The notes: generated by a model from the sequence alone, not told the origin. A stretch of 64,000 bases of DNA from BRHc4a sp049323915 (GCA_049323915.1 JBMOPC010000024.1:57866-121865); one strand, 5' to 3'; positions 16,488-25,101 are shown, counted from the stretch's first letter. Program-made: numbers and translations.

Positions 16488-17432
16488 GTGGCACGCATAG
16501 ACTGGAGAAACATGGCATTGAGAATACTGTCGGTGGTGCTGGCCCTGCTCCTCTGGATATTCGCCACCAACGAGAGGAACCCGGTCCAGGACCAGATATT
16601 GAGCGTAAGCCTTTCGAAAAGGGGCCTGCCGGGCGGTATGGTGGTAGCCAACGATATACCGCCTGCGGTGAGCATAAGGGTGCAGGGGAACAGGGGGCAG
16701 GTGGTGGCCCTCACATCCACCGACTTTGAAGCCGTGCTGGACCTCTCAAAGGTGGGGGAGGGGGAACAGCACATCCCCGTCAGGGTCACCCCCCCACAGG
16801 GTATACAGGTCAGCAAGGTGACACCGGAAAAGATTTACGTTGTGGCTGAGAGCATAGTGGAGCAGCAGGTGGGGGTGAAGGCCTCCCTTAAGGGAACGCC
16901 CGCCAAAGGCTATGCCGCAATGGAACCGGTAATACAGCCGGCCCTGGTAACGGTCAAGGGGCCGAGGAGCAAGGTAAGCACCGTCAGCCAGGTCAGCGTT
17001 ACTGTAGATGTGGAGTCGGTCGTCAGCCAGGTGGAAAAGATGCTGCCGGTAAATTCAGGAGAAAACGGGGTCACGGTTTTTCCCCAGACTGTAAAGGTCA
17101 CCGTGCCGGTAACGCTGTTGCCCTCAAAATCCGTTCCCGTCCGGGCCAGGGCTTCCGGGACACCGGCAAAGGATTATGAAATAGACGGGTTTGTCATAAA
17201 GCCCGCCGAGGTGCAGGTGGTGGCCCCCGCCAGCGAGCTGGCAGGGATTAACTGGGTGGAAACCGAAAAGGTGGATGTCAAAGGGGCCGACCGTGACATT
17301 ACCGTAAAAGCCGGCCTTAGCCTTCCGCCGGGTGCGGTGGAGGCAAAGCCTTCCACCGTGGATGTCACCGTCAAGCTCAAAAAGACGGGGACCACCGCTC
17401 CCCCGGCCGATCCGGCAAGACCGCCGGGATAA
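16488..17432 (+). CDS. cdaR: CdaA regulator, YbbR-domain protein
   Basis: About 314 residues: an N-terminal membrane anchor (ALRILSVVLALLLWIFA, about 8-24) followed by an extracytoplasmic stretch with three YbbR repeats (roughly 30-115, 120-205 and 208-300). In Firmicutes, CdaR contacts CdaA from outside and tunes c-di-AMP output. GTG at 16488 is preferred to an upstream in-frame start at 16452, which lies inside cdaA, because GGAGGTGAG is just before it. It ends with a Pro/Ala-rich tail. A 360-base spacer with repeats and a new promoter follows before glmM. Confidence 0.9.
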   Translation: MARIDWRNMALRILSVVLALLLWIFATNERNPVQDQILSVSLSKRGLPGGMVVANDIPPAVSIRVQGNRGQVVALTSTDFEAVLDLSKVGEGEQHIPVRVTPPQGIQVSKVTPEKIYVVAESIVEQQVGVKASLKGTPAKGYAAMEPVIQPALVTVKGPRSKVSTVSQVSVTVDVESVVSQVEKMLPVNSGENGVTVFPQTVKVTVPVTLLPSKSVPVRARASGTPAKDYEIDGFVIKPAEVQVVAPASELAGINWVETEKVDVKGADRDITVKAGLSLPPGAVEAKPSTVDVTVKLKKTGTTAPPADPARPPG

Positions 17433-17461
17433 AAAAAGCCCCAGGGGGCCGGAATTGCTGG

Positions 17462-17570
17462 TCGGAATACAGAAGACAGGAGACAGGAGACAGAATAACC
17501 TGGTATTCCTCGCTCTCTGTGAATGTTGGCAAAGCATTCTGATTTCTGGCTTTTTAATGCTGTATTCCGA
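17462..17570 (+). repeat. Inverted-repeat element (perfect 11-bp ends) after cdaR
   Basis: TCGGAATACAG at 17462-17472 and its exact reverse complement CTGTATTCCGA at 17560-17570 bound a 109-base unit. It contains AGACAGGAGACAGGAGACAG and, toward the right end, related complementary sequence. Same family as the element at 13751-13873. No coding potential. Confidence 0.75.
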
Positions 17571-17603
17571 CATAAATTTCACTCAGAATTAGTATTTTTT
17601 TTA

Positions 17604-17637
17604 GGCCCGGTGCTTTAACCTCAGAGTGCCGGGCCTC
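17604..17637. other. GC-rich hairpin
   Basis: AGGCCCGGTGC and GTGCCGGGCCT form a stem with a loop containing TTTAACCTCAGA. On the plus strand only a weak AT-rich tract follows, so a terminator role for the cdaAR transcript is uncertain. Confidence 0.5.
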
Positions 17638-17719
17638 ATATTATTTATTAAGCCATTTATAAAGCGGCGCCCCGGCGCAGTGCCACCCCCGCAGACGGTA
17701 CGACGGGATATACTGCAAA

Positions 17720-17748
17720 TTGACACCGCCACCGGCTGAATATATAAT
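17720..17748 (+). promoter_or_regulatory. Consensus sigma-A promoter for glmM
   Basis: TTGACA at 17720-17725, a 17-base spacer, and TATAAT at 17743-17748; both hexamers match consensus exactly. The start codon of glmM is 46 bases downstream of the -10. Confidence 0.88.
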
Positions 17749-17794
17749 ATTCTTGGCTTGTCCTCGAAAAGCATGGTGTATGGAGGTTTCAACA

Positions 17795-19129
17795 ATGGGT
17801 GCTATGTTCGGAACTGACGGAGTGCGAGGTATTGCCAACAGGGACCTCACTGCGGACCTGGCCATGAAGATAGGCAGGGCCGGCGCTCATGTGCTGTCCA
17901 TGGGGCAACCGGGCGCCCGTATAGTGGTGGGACGCGACACCCGGGTTTCGGGGGATATGCTGGAGGCAGCGCTTACGGCCGGTATTTGCTCGGCAGGGGT
18001 AGACGTGCTCAGGGTGGGAATACTGCCCACACCGGCGGTGGCATACCTGACCAGGGTTCTGGGGGCCTCCGGCGGGGTGGTTATATCGGCGTCGCACAAC
18101 CCGGTGGAGGACAACGGGATAAAATATTTCGGCCCCAGTGGATATAAGCTTCCGGACAGCGCCGAGGAAGAAATAGAATCATTCGTAAAGGACTCCTCGT
18201 CCATCCCGTCACCGGCAGGGGCCGGGGTGGGGCGCTGCATCGACATTGCCGACGCCACCGACCGCTATGTTGAGTTTCTTAAAAAATCGGCGCCCGTGGA
18301 CCTGAGCGGGCTGACAATTGTGGTTGACTGCGCCAACGGGGCGGCTTTCAGGGTGGCCCCCAGAGTGCTGGAGGAACTGGGAGCGCACGTTATACCCATA
18401 TTCAACCACCCGGACGGGCTCAATATAAACAAGGGCTGCGGCTCCACCCACCTGGGCGCACTGCAGGAAAGGGTGGCCAAGGCCGGGGCCGACCTGGGCC
18501 TGGCCTGCGACGGGGACGCCGACAGGGTGCTGGCTGTGGACTCAAAGGGAAGAATGGTGGACGGAGACCAGATAATGGTCATCTGCGCCCGCCACCTAAA
18601 GTCCTGTGGAGCGCTGGCCAAAAACACGGTGGTGGCCACCGTCATGAGCAACATGGGGCTACACCTGGCCTTGAGGGAAAGCGGCATCAATGTTCTGGAA
18701 ACCAGGGTGGGGGACCGCTATGTACTGGAGGAGTGCCTTCGCACCGGGGCTACATTTGGAGGGGAGCAGAGCGGGCATATTTTATTCCTGGAACACAACA
18801 CAACCGGCGACGGGCTGCTGACCGCCCTCAACCTGCTGACGGTAATCAAGGCCCAGGGAAAACCGCTTGACGAGCTGGCCGCCCAAATGGAAAAACTTCC
18901 TCAAATACTGGAGAATGTCAGGGTGGGGAATAAAAACGCGGTTATGTCCAGCCCCATTCTGTACGACGCCATACGCACAGCCGAAGAGAGCCTGAACGGG
19001 CAGGGCAGGGTGCTGGTAAGGCCTTCGGGGACCGAGCCCCTGGTCCGGGTGATGGCGGAGGGAAGGGACATGAGAGAGCTCAGGGGACTGGTGGACCGGC
19101 TTGTAACAGTGGTAAGCAAGCTGGCATAA
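17795..19129 (+). CDS. glmM: Phosphoglucosamine mutase
   Basis: Converts glucosamine-6-P to glucosamine-1-P for UDP-GlcNAc and peptidoglycan synthesis. 444 residues, normal length. The start MGAMFGTDGVRGIAN is typical; the phosphoserine loop VISASHNPVEDNGIK has the active Ser near residue 100; the metal loop CDGDADR is near 239-245; the sugar loop GGEQSGHI and the C-terminal phosphate loop RPSGTEPLVRV are present. ATG 17795 follows GGAGG (17783-17787). An in-frame start at 17720 would lie within the promoter and is rejected. Confidence 0.97.
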   Translation: MGAMFGTDGVRGIANRDLTADLAMKIGRAGAHVLSMGQPGARIVVGRDTRVSGDMLEAALTAGICSAGVDVLRVGILPTPAVAYLTRVLGASGGVVISASHNPVEDNGIKYFGPSGYKLPDSAEEEIESFVKDSSSIPSPAGAGVGRCIDIADATDRYVEFLKKSAPVDLSGLTIVVDCANGAAFRVAPRVLEELGAHVIPIFNHPDGLNINKGCGSTHLGALQERVAKAGADLGLACDGDADRVLAVDSKGRMVDGDQIMVICARHLKSCGALAKNTVVATVMSNMGLHLALRESGINVLETRVGDRYVLEECLRTGATFGGEQSGHILFLEHNTTGDGLLTALNLLTVIKAQGKPLDELAAQMEKLPQILENVRVGNKNAVMSSPILYDAIRTAEESLNGQGRVLVRPSGTEPLVRVMAEGRDMRELRGLVDRLVTVVSKLA

Positions 19130-19138
19130 TAATTTGTA

Positions 19139-19169
19139 GAATTCAGGAGTCAGAATCCAGAATTAATCA
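19139..19169 (+). repeat. Fragment of the CAGGAG repeat family after glmM
   Basis: AATTCAGGAGTCAGAATCCAG is a single-arm relative of the elements at 13751 and 17462. The rest of 19130-19376 shows no gene. A TTGACA occurs at 19173-19178 but no convincing -10 follows. Confidence 0.5.
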
Positions 19170-19376
19170 CGATTGACATGCTAATAGGTCGGGGGCATGT
19201 TAATCCGGTGGACTTATTCGCCAATGCTTGCCACCTCCAAAAGAAATTGCTTGTAAAAACTTGTTTGTGTTAAAGGTATTAACAGTACATTGATTGAATA
19301 ATTAATACTGATTTGTGTAAAAAACGGCGACGGGGGGTGTTACATGGAGTATTTTTCCCGGAACAACTGAATTGAA

Positions 19377-19618
19377 GCGCCAGAACCCATTAAATGAGAA
19401 GTGGGATGTGAGAAGTTAGAAGTGAGATTAAGAAGGAATTTTGCCTCGTAAATTCCTACGAGAATCCAACCTCCAACCTCACACCTCCCACCTCTCAATT
19501 AGGGTTGACGAGGAGGGAGTTAATCGAGTTTTTCGGCGGGTGCTCCCCGGTGGGCCACCACCGTTAAGGATACCACAAAGCCGGCGGGCGACCGCCGGGA
19601 CAAAGGGTGTCCCGGGTG
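19377..19618 (+). promoter_or_regulatory. glmS ribozyme (glucosamine-6-phosphate riboswitch)
   Basis: Self-cleaving leader RNA that is activated by GlcN6P and lowers glmS expression. The core is recognisable: the cleavage context GAA|GCGCCAGAAC with G+1 at 19377; GTTGACGAGGAGGGAG at about 19504-19519, which carries the active-site G; AATCGA, TTTCGGCGG and GCTCCCCGG up to about 19550; and the P4-type hairpin GGGACAAAGGGTGTCCCGG near 19597-19615. The P1 region is unusually long, about 125 bases, and its purine-rich and pyrimidine-rich halves can pair. The mature glmS start is about 250 bases further on. Confidence 0.93.
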
Positions 19619-19644
19619 GCGCAAGGGAATAACCATGGCTTTTT

Positions 19645-19678
19645 GCCGCAGGTATACTATTGCCTGCGGCTATTTATT
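19645..19678 (+). terminator. Hairpin terminator between glmS ribozyme and glmS
   Basis: GCCGCAGG at 19645-19652 and CCTGCGGC at 19663-19670 form a perfect 8-bp stem followed by TATTTATTTA. It lies within the leader rather than after a gene, so it could attenuate transcripts reaching glmS. Confidence 0.6.
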
Positions 19679-19680
19679 TA

Positions 19681-19813
19681 GACTTAGGAAATTATGCTCT
19701 AAAGAATGCTGTGGATAATTTCCTAAGAGCACGGGGGTTTCAAGGGGGCGTCCCCCTTGCTTTAGTAGGGGTAGGACGTCTATACCGTCCGAAGGGGCGG
19801 AGCCCCTTTTTAT
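19681..19813 (+). ncRNA. Structured leader element, copy 1 (upstream of glmS)
   Basis: A 133-base element repeated at 28356-28483. It has four possible stems: CTTAGGAAATTAT (19683-19695) with ATAATTTCCTAAG (19715-19727), 13 perfect pairs; GGGGG/CCCCC around 19732-19757; GGAC/GTCC around TCTATA; and AAGGGGC/GCCCCTT followed by T's, terminator-like. It ends 55 bases before the glmS start. I do not recognise an Rfam class. It may be a cis-regulatory RNA or a mobile repeat. Confidence 0.65.
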
Positions 19814-19868
19814 TAGACATAAAACACTGTTAATCACACCCTTAAGGGGAATACGGGAGGAAGAAAAA

Positions 19869-21687
19869 ATGTGCGGAATAGTCGGCTACATCGGCCTCAA
19901 TCAGGCCACTCCTATACTGCTGGGCGGGCTTAAAAAGCTTGAGTATAGAGGTTATGACTCATCGGGCATAGCCCTTCTGGAAGACAGCAAAATAAAGGTG
20001 TTCAAGCGTGTGGGAAAGCTCGACGCGCTGAGAAATGAGCTGGCGGGGCAGGAATTTTACTCCACCGCCGGCATCGGACACACCCGCTGGGCCACCCACG
20101 GCCGCCCCTCGGACATCAACGCCCACCCTCACACCGACTGCCAGGGCAGGTTTGCCGTGGTGCACAACGGAATAATTGAAAACTACATTACCCTGAAGGA
20201 ATGGCTCATATCAAAGGGCCACAAGTTCCGCTCCGAAACAGACACCGAGGTGCTCCCGCACCTGATAGAGGAATTCTACATGGGAGACCTGGTGGATACG
20301 GTGCTTCAGGCCACCAAAAAGCTGGAGGGATCCTACGCCATGGTGGTGATCTCCCTGGACGAGCCGGGGCGCATTGTGGCCGCCCGCCAGGACAGTCCGC
20401 TGGTGGTGGGGCTGGGGGACGGGGAAAACTTCCTGGCCTCGGATATACCGGCGCTGCTTTGCCACACCCGCAGGATCTATATACTGGAGGACGGGGAAAT
20501 AGCCGACCTCACCGCCGGCGGGGTCAGGGTCATCGACCACCACGGCAGACCGGTGGAAAAGAACGTGTTCGAGGTAAAGTGGGAGGCGGCCCAGGCCGAA
20601 AAGGGCGGCTACGACCACTTCATGCTGAAGGAAATAAACGAGCAGCCCAAGTGCCTCAAGGATACACTGAGCGGGCGGCTGGACTCCGGCGGGGAAAACG
20701 TGGTTTTAAGCGAGATAAAAATGACCGAAGACCATGTCCGCAGTATAAACAAGATTTTTATCACGGCCTGCGGCACCGCCTACCACGCCGGACTGGTGGG
20801 CAAACACGTCATCGAAAGGCTGGTCCGGGTCCCGGTGGAAATAGACATCGCCTCGGAGTTCCGCTACCGCAACCCCCTGGTGGACGACAGGTCGCTGGTG
20901 ATAGTGGTGAGCCAGTCCGGTGAGACAGCCGACACGCTGGCAGCCCTCAGGGAGTCCAGGAGGAAGGGCGCCCGGGTAATAGCGGTGACCAACGTTGTGG
21001 ACAGCTCCATAGCACGGGAGGCAGACGACGTGATCTACACCTGGGCCGGCCCCGAGATAGCCGTGGCCTCCACCAAGGCCTACACCACCCAGCTTGTCTG
21101 CATGTACCTCATCGGCCTCTACCTGGCCCAAGTCCGGGGAACAGTCCCGGCTGCCGACCGGCGGGCCATCATAAAGGAGATGAGGAAGCTCAGCGACAAG
21201 GTCAGGGTAATACTGGACAATTGCAAGANNNNNNNNNNTCTACAACGGCAGCCGGAGCACATTCTTCATCGGCCGCGGACTGGACCACACCGTGGCCATG
21301 GAAGGGGCGCTTAAGCTCAAGGAGATATCCTACATCCACGCCGAGGCCTACGCCGCCGGCGAGCTTAAGCACGGCACCCTGGCCCTCATAGTGGAGGATG
21401 TGCCGGTGATAGCCCTGGCCACCCAGCAGGAACTCTTTGAAAAAATGGTCAGCAACATCAAGGAGGTAAAGGCCCGGGACGCCAAGGTAATGGCCCTGGC
21501 CATGTCCGGCATAAAGGACATCGAAAAAGTGGCGGACCACGTGCTGGAAATCCCCAGCACCCACCCGCTGCTCGCCCCGGTCCTCGCCGTGGTCCCCCTC
21601 CAGCTCCTGGCCTACCGCATGGCCGTGGCAAGGGGCTGCGACGTGGACCAGCCGAGGAATTTGGCTAAGAGTGTGACGGTGGAGTAG
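19869..21687 (+). CDS. glmS: Glutamine-fructose-6-phosphate aminotransferase (interrupted by assembly gap)
   Basis: Makes glucosamine-6-P from fructose-6-P and glutamine. The N-terminal glutaminase starts MCGIVGYIG with the nucleophile Cys right after Met; GIGHTRWATHG and the HNGIIENY region are intact. Two SIS domains follow (SQSGETADTL, then GRGLDHTVAMEGALKLKEIS and GELKHGTLALI). A run of ten N at 21229-21238 falls between the SIS domains and shifts the frame, so the coding sequence cannot be translated straight through. Flanking residues (LDNCK before, YNGSRSTFFIGRG after) suggest about ten residues are missing. I treat it as one intact gene in the organism. Regulated by the ribozyme upstream. 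Confidence 0.95.
21229..21238. other. Assembly gap (10 N)
   Basis: The frame before the gap and the frame after it differ as written, so the true missing length is not 10. It should be a multiple of three if glmS is intact. Confidence 0.99.
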
Positions 21688-21715
21688 GTGGCTTTGGGGT
21701 AATACCTCCGGTTGT

Positions 21716-21742
21716 GAGTCAAGGGGACGGTTCCTCTGACTC
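21716..21742 (+). repeat. REP-like hairpin (GAGTCA..GGGGACGGTTC..TGACTC) after glmS
   Basis: GAGTCAAGGGGACGG and TTCCTCTGACTC form a hairpin with arms GAGTCA/TGACTC. Copies in the opposite orientation are at 39032-39056 and 43410-43434. All three lie at gene 3' ends. Confidence 0.75.
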
Positions 21743-21830
21743 AGGCAGGCGTTTTCAAGCTCTCTACTACTGTCTTGTTAAGCCACAGAGAACACAGAGG
21801 GCACAGAGAGACTTATAAAAGCAAGGAACA

Positions 21831-21876
21831 AAACCACCCGTTTTCCGGCAACTATTCCGGGCGGGTGGTTTTTTTT
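21831..21876 (+). terminator. Intrinsic terminator after glmS
   Basis: AACCACCCG and CGGGTGGTT arms (within 21832-21870) with an inner TTCCGG/CCGG pairing, followed by eight T's. Just upstream, 21779-21810 holds degenerate CACAGAG units of unknown meaning. Confidence 0.85.
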
Positions 21877-21902
21877 GTAATTTTTATTTCTGTTAAGAGC
21901 AG

Positions 21903-21945
21903 GAACATGTCATTATTTGAAGAAAATAAGGAATATAATTCCAGG
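21903..21945 (+). repeat. 45-base dispersed sequence, copy 1
   Basis: GAACATGTCATTATTTGAAG and AAAATAAGGAATATAATTCC closely match 38383-38425, upstream of the 38440 gene. From 21946 to 22476 I see no gene, terminator or clear promoter; the sequence turns AT-rich toward the helicase gene. Confidence 0.6.
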
Positions 21946-22476
21946 GCATTCAGGCAAGGCTAGAAACGTCCCAACTTGTAGGAAGGGTAGCATTTAAAAA
22001 AGTGACATAGAAGGCCGAAAAAATAATTTCCAGGTTGTACTGGAAATGCGGTGAGAAAAAGGACGGCAGGTAGGAAAAAGTGTGGCCACAATACCTGCAG
22101 TTGTACCGCAGTATTAAAACCCGGCCTGAAAACCTGGTGTTAATTGCATTCCGGGCATAAAGTCAGGGGGCCTTGACGATACGGGCATCCGGCAATCAGA
22201 GTATAAACAACCCTCGGACCGGGGGAAAAGAGAATACACTGCCGGTCTTGGGTACTCTTCCGGAGTTGACTGGTAATAGAAATCGAACTGCAGGGTTATC
22301 ACCTCACAACCCAGTCTTCCCTGGATAGCTACCGGATTAATATGAAAATATATCTAAGATTATTGTGGTGTGGGTAGTCTTTGCAGATTAATTAATTCGA
22401 GAAGTATGCGGCTGTTTAGACGGGATTAAAATTATAACCATTGAGCATCATTTTACTTTATAGGAGGGGTAGTGGA

Positions 22477-24933
22477 ATGCAGCTCAACATTGAACAGAGA
22501 AAGATTATTACCTCAAAACCTTCAGGTCACTCGATTATTAGAGGAGTGGCTGGTTCTGGAAAAACCACCGTATCAGTCTATAGAATACCGTTTCTTCTAA
22601 AACACTACTGCCAAAAAGATGATGCTATACTTATGCTTACTTTTAACAGAACACTAAGTAATTACATAAAATACCTATATGAAAAAATTGAAGATGAAGA
22701 TAAGATAGAATTCTCAGACCTCATCAATGCCAATAAGGATAGAGTAAGAATCGAAACTGTAGATAGCTTAATCTATAGATATTTCGCTAAGTACAAGAAA
22801 AAGCACAACATTAAACTAGACATAACAACCGACAAGAATATAAGATATCAGTTAATCCTGACATGTATACTTGAACTGAAAAAAACCTATCCTGATGTAC
22901 ATATTCTTGAACAAAAATATTCCCCCTTTTTACTTGACGAAATTGACTGGATTAAATCCTGCAACTACATGGAGCTTGAGGAATATCAAAATGCCGACAG
23001 ACTAGGCAGAATGAATAAAAATAACCCTGAAGGCGGCCCACAAAAACTTTTGAAGAACTCAAAGACTAGAAAAGCGATTTTTGATTTGATGGTATATTAC
23101 ACCAAAAAACTAGAAGAACAAGGATTGCTTGACATTAAAGATGCTGCTATTCTTGCATTAATGGAGGCAAGGGAACACGTAGAAAAGAAATACACTCACA
23201 TAATTGTAGATGAAAGCCAAGACCTTACTAGAGTTCAGCTTGAATTTATCTCATGCCTATATCAACATAAGGATTATTCCAGTATCATGTTTGTATGTGA
23301 TACTGCTCAAAGCATTTATCCGCACTCATGGCTTGTAAAAGGAAGAACATTTACGAGCATCGGCTTTGATATGACTGGGAAGAGCAATTCATTAAGTAAA
23401 AACTATAGGACGACAACTCAGATTTCTCAAGCAGCCTACAGTTTAATAGAAAACGATCCAATCATCTTTGATGATGAAAATTTTGTAGCCCCCTCCCTAA
23501 TAGATAAGCAGGGAACTTATCCTATCTATAGAATGTTCTCTAGCCCTTCTCATGAAGCTGACTTCATTATTGATGAAATTAATGATTATCTTTTGGACAA
23601 GTATGAATTGAAAGATATTGCAGTAGTTGCAAAAAACAAAAACCAACTAAAAGCAATAAAAGAATTCTTTGACAAACATGGAATGATATCCACCATAGTG
23701 AATAAAGACGAATTAAATTTTAATGATATTTCCGTTAAACTATTAACAATCCATTCCATTAAGGGATTAGAATTTAAGGTAGTCTTTATAATTGGCTTAA
23801 ACCAAAACATAATACCCTATATCACCTACCAGGAGCCCGAAGACCAACAGGTACAAATTACTACCGACAGAAAACTTCTTTATGTCGGGATGACACGAGC
23901 TAACGAACTTTTATATATGACTTCCAGCAAAGTACCTTCACAGTTCTTAAGCGAAATTAATCCTAAGTTCTTGAAAATATCTGCACGAAGCCACATTCGC
24001 ACCTTTTATGACATAGATGTTGATGATTTTTGCTTCAAAGACAAGATTTTTAACATATTTTCAAGTGAGGAAAAAATTAGGCAATGGTTTTTGCGGGAAC
24101 TTGTTGACACTTATAAATTTCCCAGCAAACTCTTACACGTTGAGTATCCAGTTAACTTCTTCTCTAGAGCTGGTTCAGTGGATATAGCGGTTTGTATATA
24201 TAAAAACAAAGGTATACAATCACCCTTTATTTTTGTTGAAATCAAAGCGTTTGGCAAAGATATTAAAAGCGGCCTAAAACAACTTAAAAGCTATATGAGC
24301 AACGAAAAAACATGTAGCTATGGTGTGGTTACAAACGGACGCGAGTTAATTGTAATAAATAGCGAATTTGAGACTATTGACGACATTCCTGTTTTTAATT
24401 CGTATATGCTGCCATCTAGTTTTGAAACTTTTCAATATATAGACATAAAACACGACCGAACATGCATTATTGAAAGGGATATGAAAAATAAGAACGAAAT
24501 AGAAATAACAGAAGACTCGTTGAGGAAATATTTTACACCAGAGCAGACTCGTGAGATAAAGGTATATGGAAATATTGCAGCTGGGATGCCCATTTACATG
24601 AATTCAAATATTGAGGATAATTTTTTCCTTCCTATGGATTGGTATAGCAGCAGTGATGAATTATTTATGTTGAAAGTAAAAGGCGACAGTATGCAGGGAG
24701 TAAAGATCGAAGACGGTGACTTCGTTGTAATTAAAAAGCAGGATTCTGCCAACAACAGAAACATAGTAGCTGTTTCACTAGACGAGGATGTCACTTTGAA
24801 AAGATATGTCAAGATGGGTGATACGATTCTATTGATGTCTGAAAACGACAAATATGAGCCTATTCCAATCAGAAGCGAACAGGCTCGGATTATTGGTGTA
24901 GTATATGGAATTGTAAAAAAGCAATCTCTTTAA
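22477..24933 (+). CDS. UvrD-like helicase / HsdR-type nuclease / LexA-like S24 autoprotease fusion
   Basis: 818 residues, three modules. (1) An SF1 helicase, about 1-500: Walker A GVAGSGKT at 23-30, IIVDESQD at 242-249, KNYRTT at 308-313, TIHSIKGLEF at 424-433, LLYVGMTRANE at 467-477. (2) A PD-(D/E)XK domain of the HSDR_N type, about 525-640: D569, E588 and K590 in VEIK, Q602. (3) A C-terminal LexA/UmuD-like peptidase, about 685-815: cleavage-type site IAAGMP (Ala702-Gly703), Ser738 in KGDSM, Lys775 in VTLKRY. Ser to Lys is 37 residues, as in LexA (119 and 156). There is no DNA-binding HTH. ATG 22477 follows AGGAGGGG. AT-rich against its neighbours and single-gene, so likely acquired. A role in phage defence or DNA-damage response is inferred only. 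Confidence 0.88.
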   Translation: MQLNIEQRKIITSKPSGHSIIRGVAGSGKTTVSVYRIPFLLKHYCQKDDAILMLTFNRTLSNYIKYLYEKIEDEDKIEFSDLINANKDRVRIETVDSLIYRYFAKYKKKHNIKLDITTDKNIRYQLILTCILELKKTYPDVHILEQKYSPFLLDEIDWIKSCNYMELEEYQNADRLGRMNKNNPEGGPQKLLKNSKTRKAIFDLMVYYTKKLEEQGLLDIKDAAILALMEAREHVEKKYTHIIVDESQDLTRVQLEFISCLYQHKDYSSIMFVCDTAQSIYPHSWLVKGRTFTSIGFDMTGKSNSLSKNYRTTTQISQAAYSLIENDPIIFDDENFVAPSLIDKQGTYPIYRMFSSPSHEADFIIDEINDYLLDKYELKDIAVVAKNKNQLKAIKEFFDKHGMISTIVNKDELNFNDISVKLLTIHSIKGLEFKVVFIIGLNQNIIPYITYQEPEDQQVQITTDRKLLYVGMTRANELLYMTSSKVPSQFLSEINPKFLKISARSHIRTFYDIDVDDFCFKDKIFNIFSSEEKIRQWFLRELVDTYKFPSKLLHVEYPVNFFSRAGSVDIAVCIYKNKGIQSPFIFVEIKAFGKDIKSGLKQLKSYMSNEKTCSYGVVTNGRELIVINSEFETIDDIPVFNSYMLPSSFETFQYIDIKHDRTCIIERDMKNKNEIEITEDSLRKYFTPEQTREIKVYGNIAAGMPIYMNSNIEDNFFLPMDWYSSSDELFMLKVKGDSMQGVKIEDGDFVVIKKQDSANNRNIVAVSLDEDVTLKRYVKMGDTILLMSENDKYEPIPIRSEQARIIGVVYGIVKKQSL

Positions 24934-24955
24934 ATTCCTTTTTTGGCAAGTAGTA

Positions 24956-24978
24956 GGCAAGTAGGGACGGCTCTTGCC
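24956..24978 (+). repeat. REP-like hairpin with AGGGACGGCT core
   Basis: GGCAAG and CTTGCC arms around TAGGGACGGCT, 22 bases after the helicase gene stop and 43 bases before the RAYT-like fragment. The core resembles GGGGACGGTTC in the other REP-like hairpins of the window. Confidence 0.6.
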
Positions 24979-25021
24979 TTGCTAGCTAAAAAATTATTGC
25001 ATAGGTGCTGGGGGTAAGAAA

Positions 25022-25101
25022 ATGCCAAGGCAGGCAAGGGAAAAGGGAGAATTTATTACATACCACATAGTTCAGCGAGTAAACGAGCAAAAGAAACCGG
25101 C
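25022..25101 (+). pseudogene. N-terminal remnant of a REP-associated (Y1/RAYT) transposase
   Basis: The first 27 or so residues, MPRQAREKGEFITYHIVQRV and a little more, match the usual N-terminus of Y1_Tnp/RAYT transposases (MPRQAR..., YHI.QR). After that the reading frame continues into unrelated sequence and stops at 25228, without the catalytic HUH or tyrosine regions. The REP-like hairpin just upstream fits the usual RAYT and REP association. Confidence 0.6.

Noticed and set aside
22114..22302. Minus-strand 62-residue ORF before the helicase gene
   Set aside because: No ribosome site, no family likeness, low complexity.
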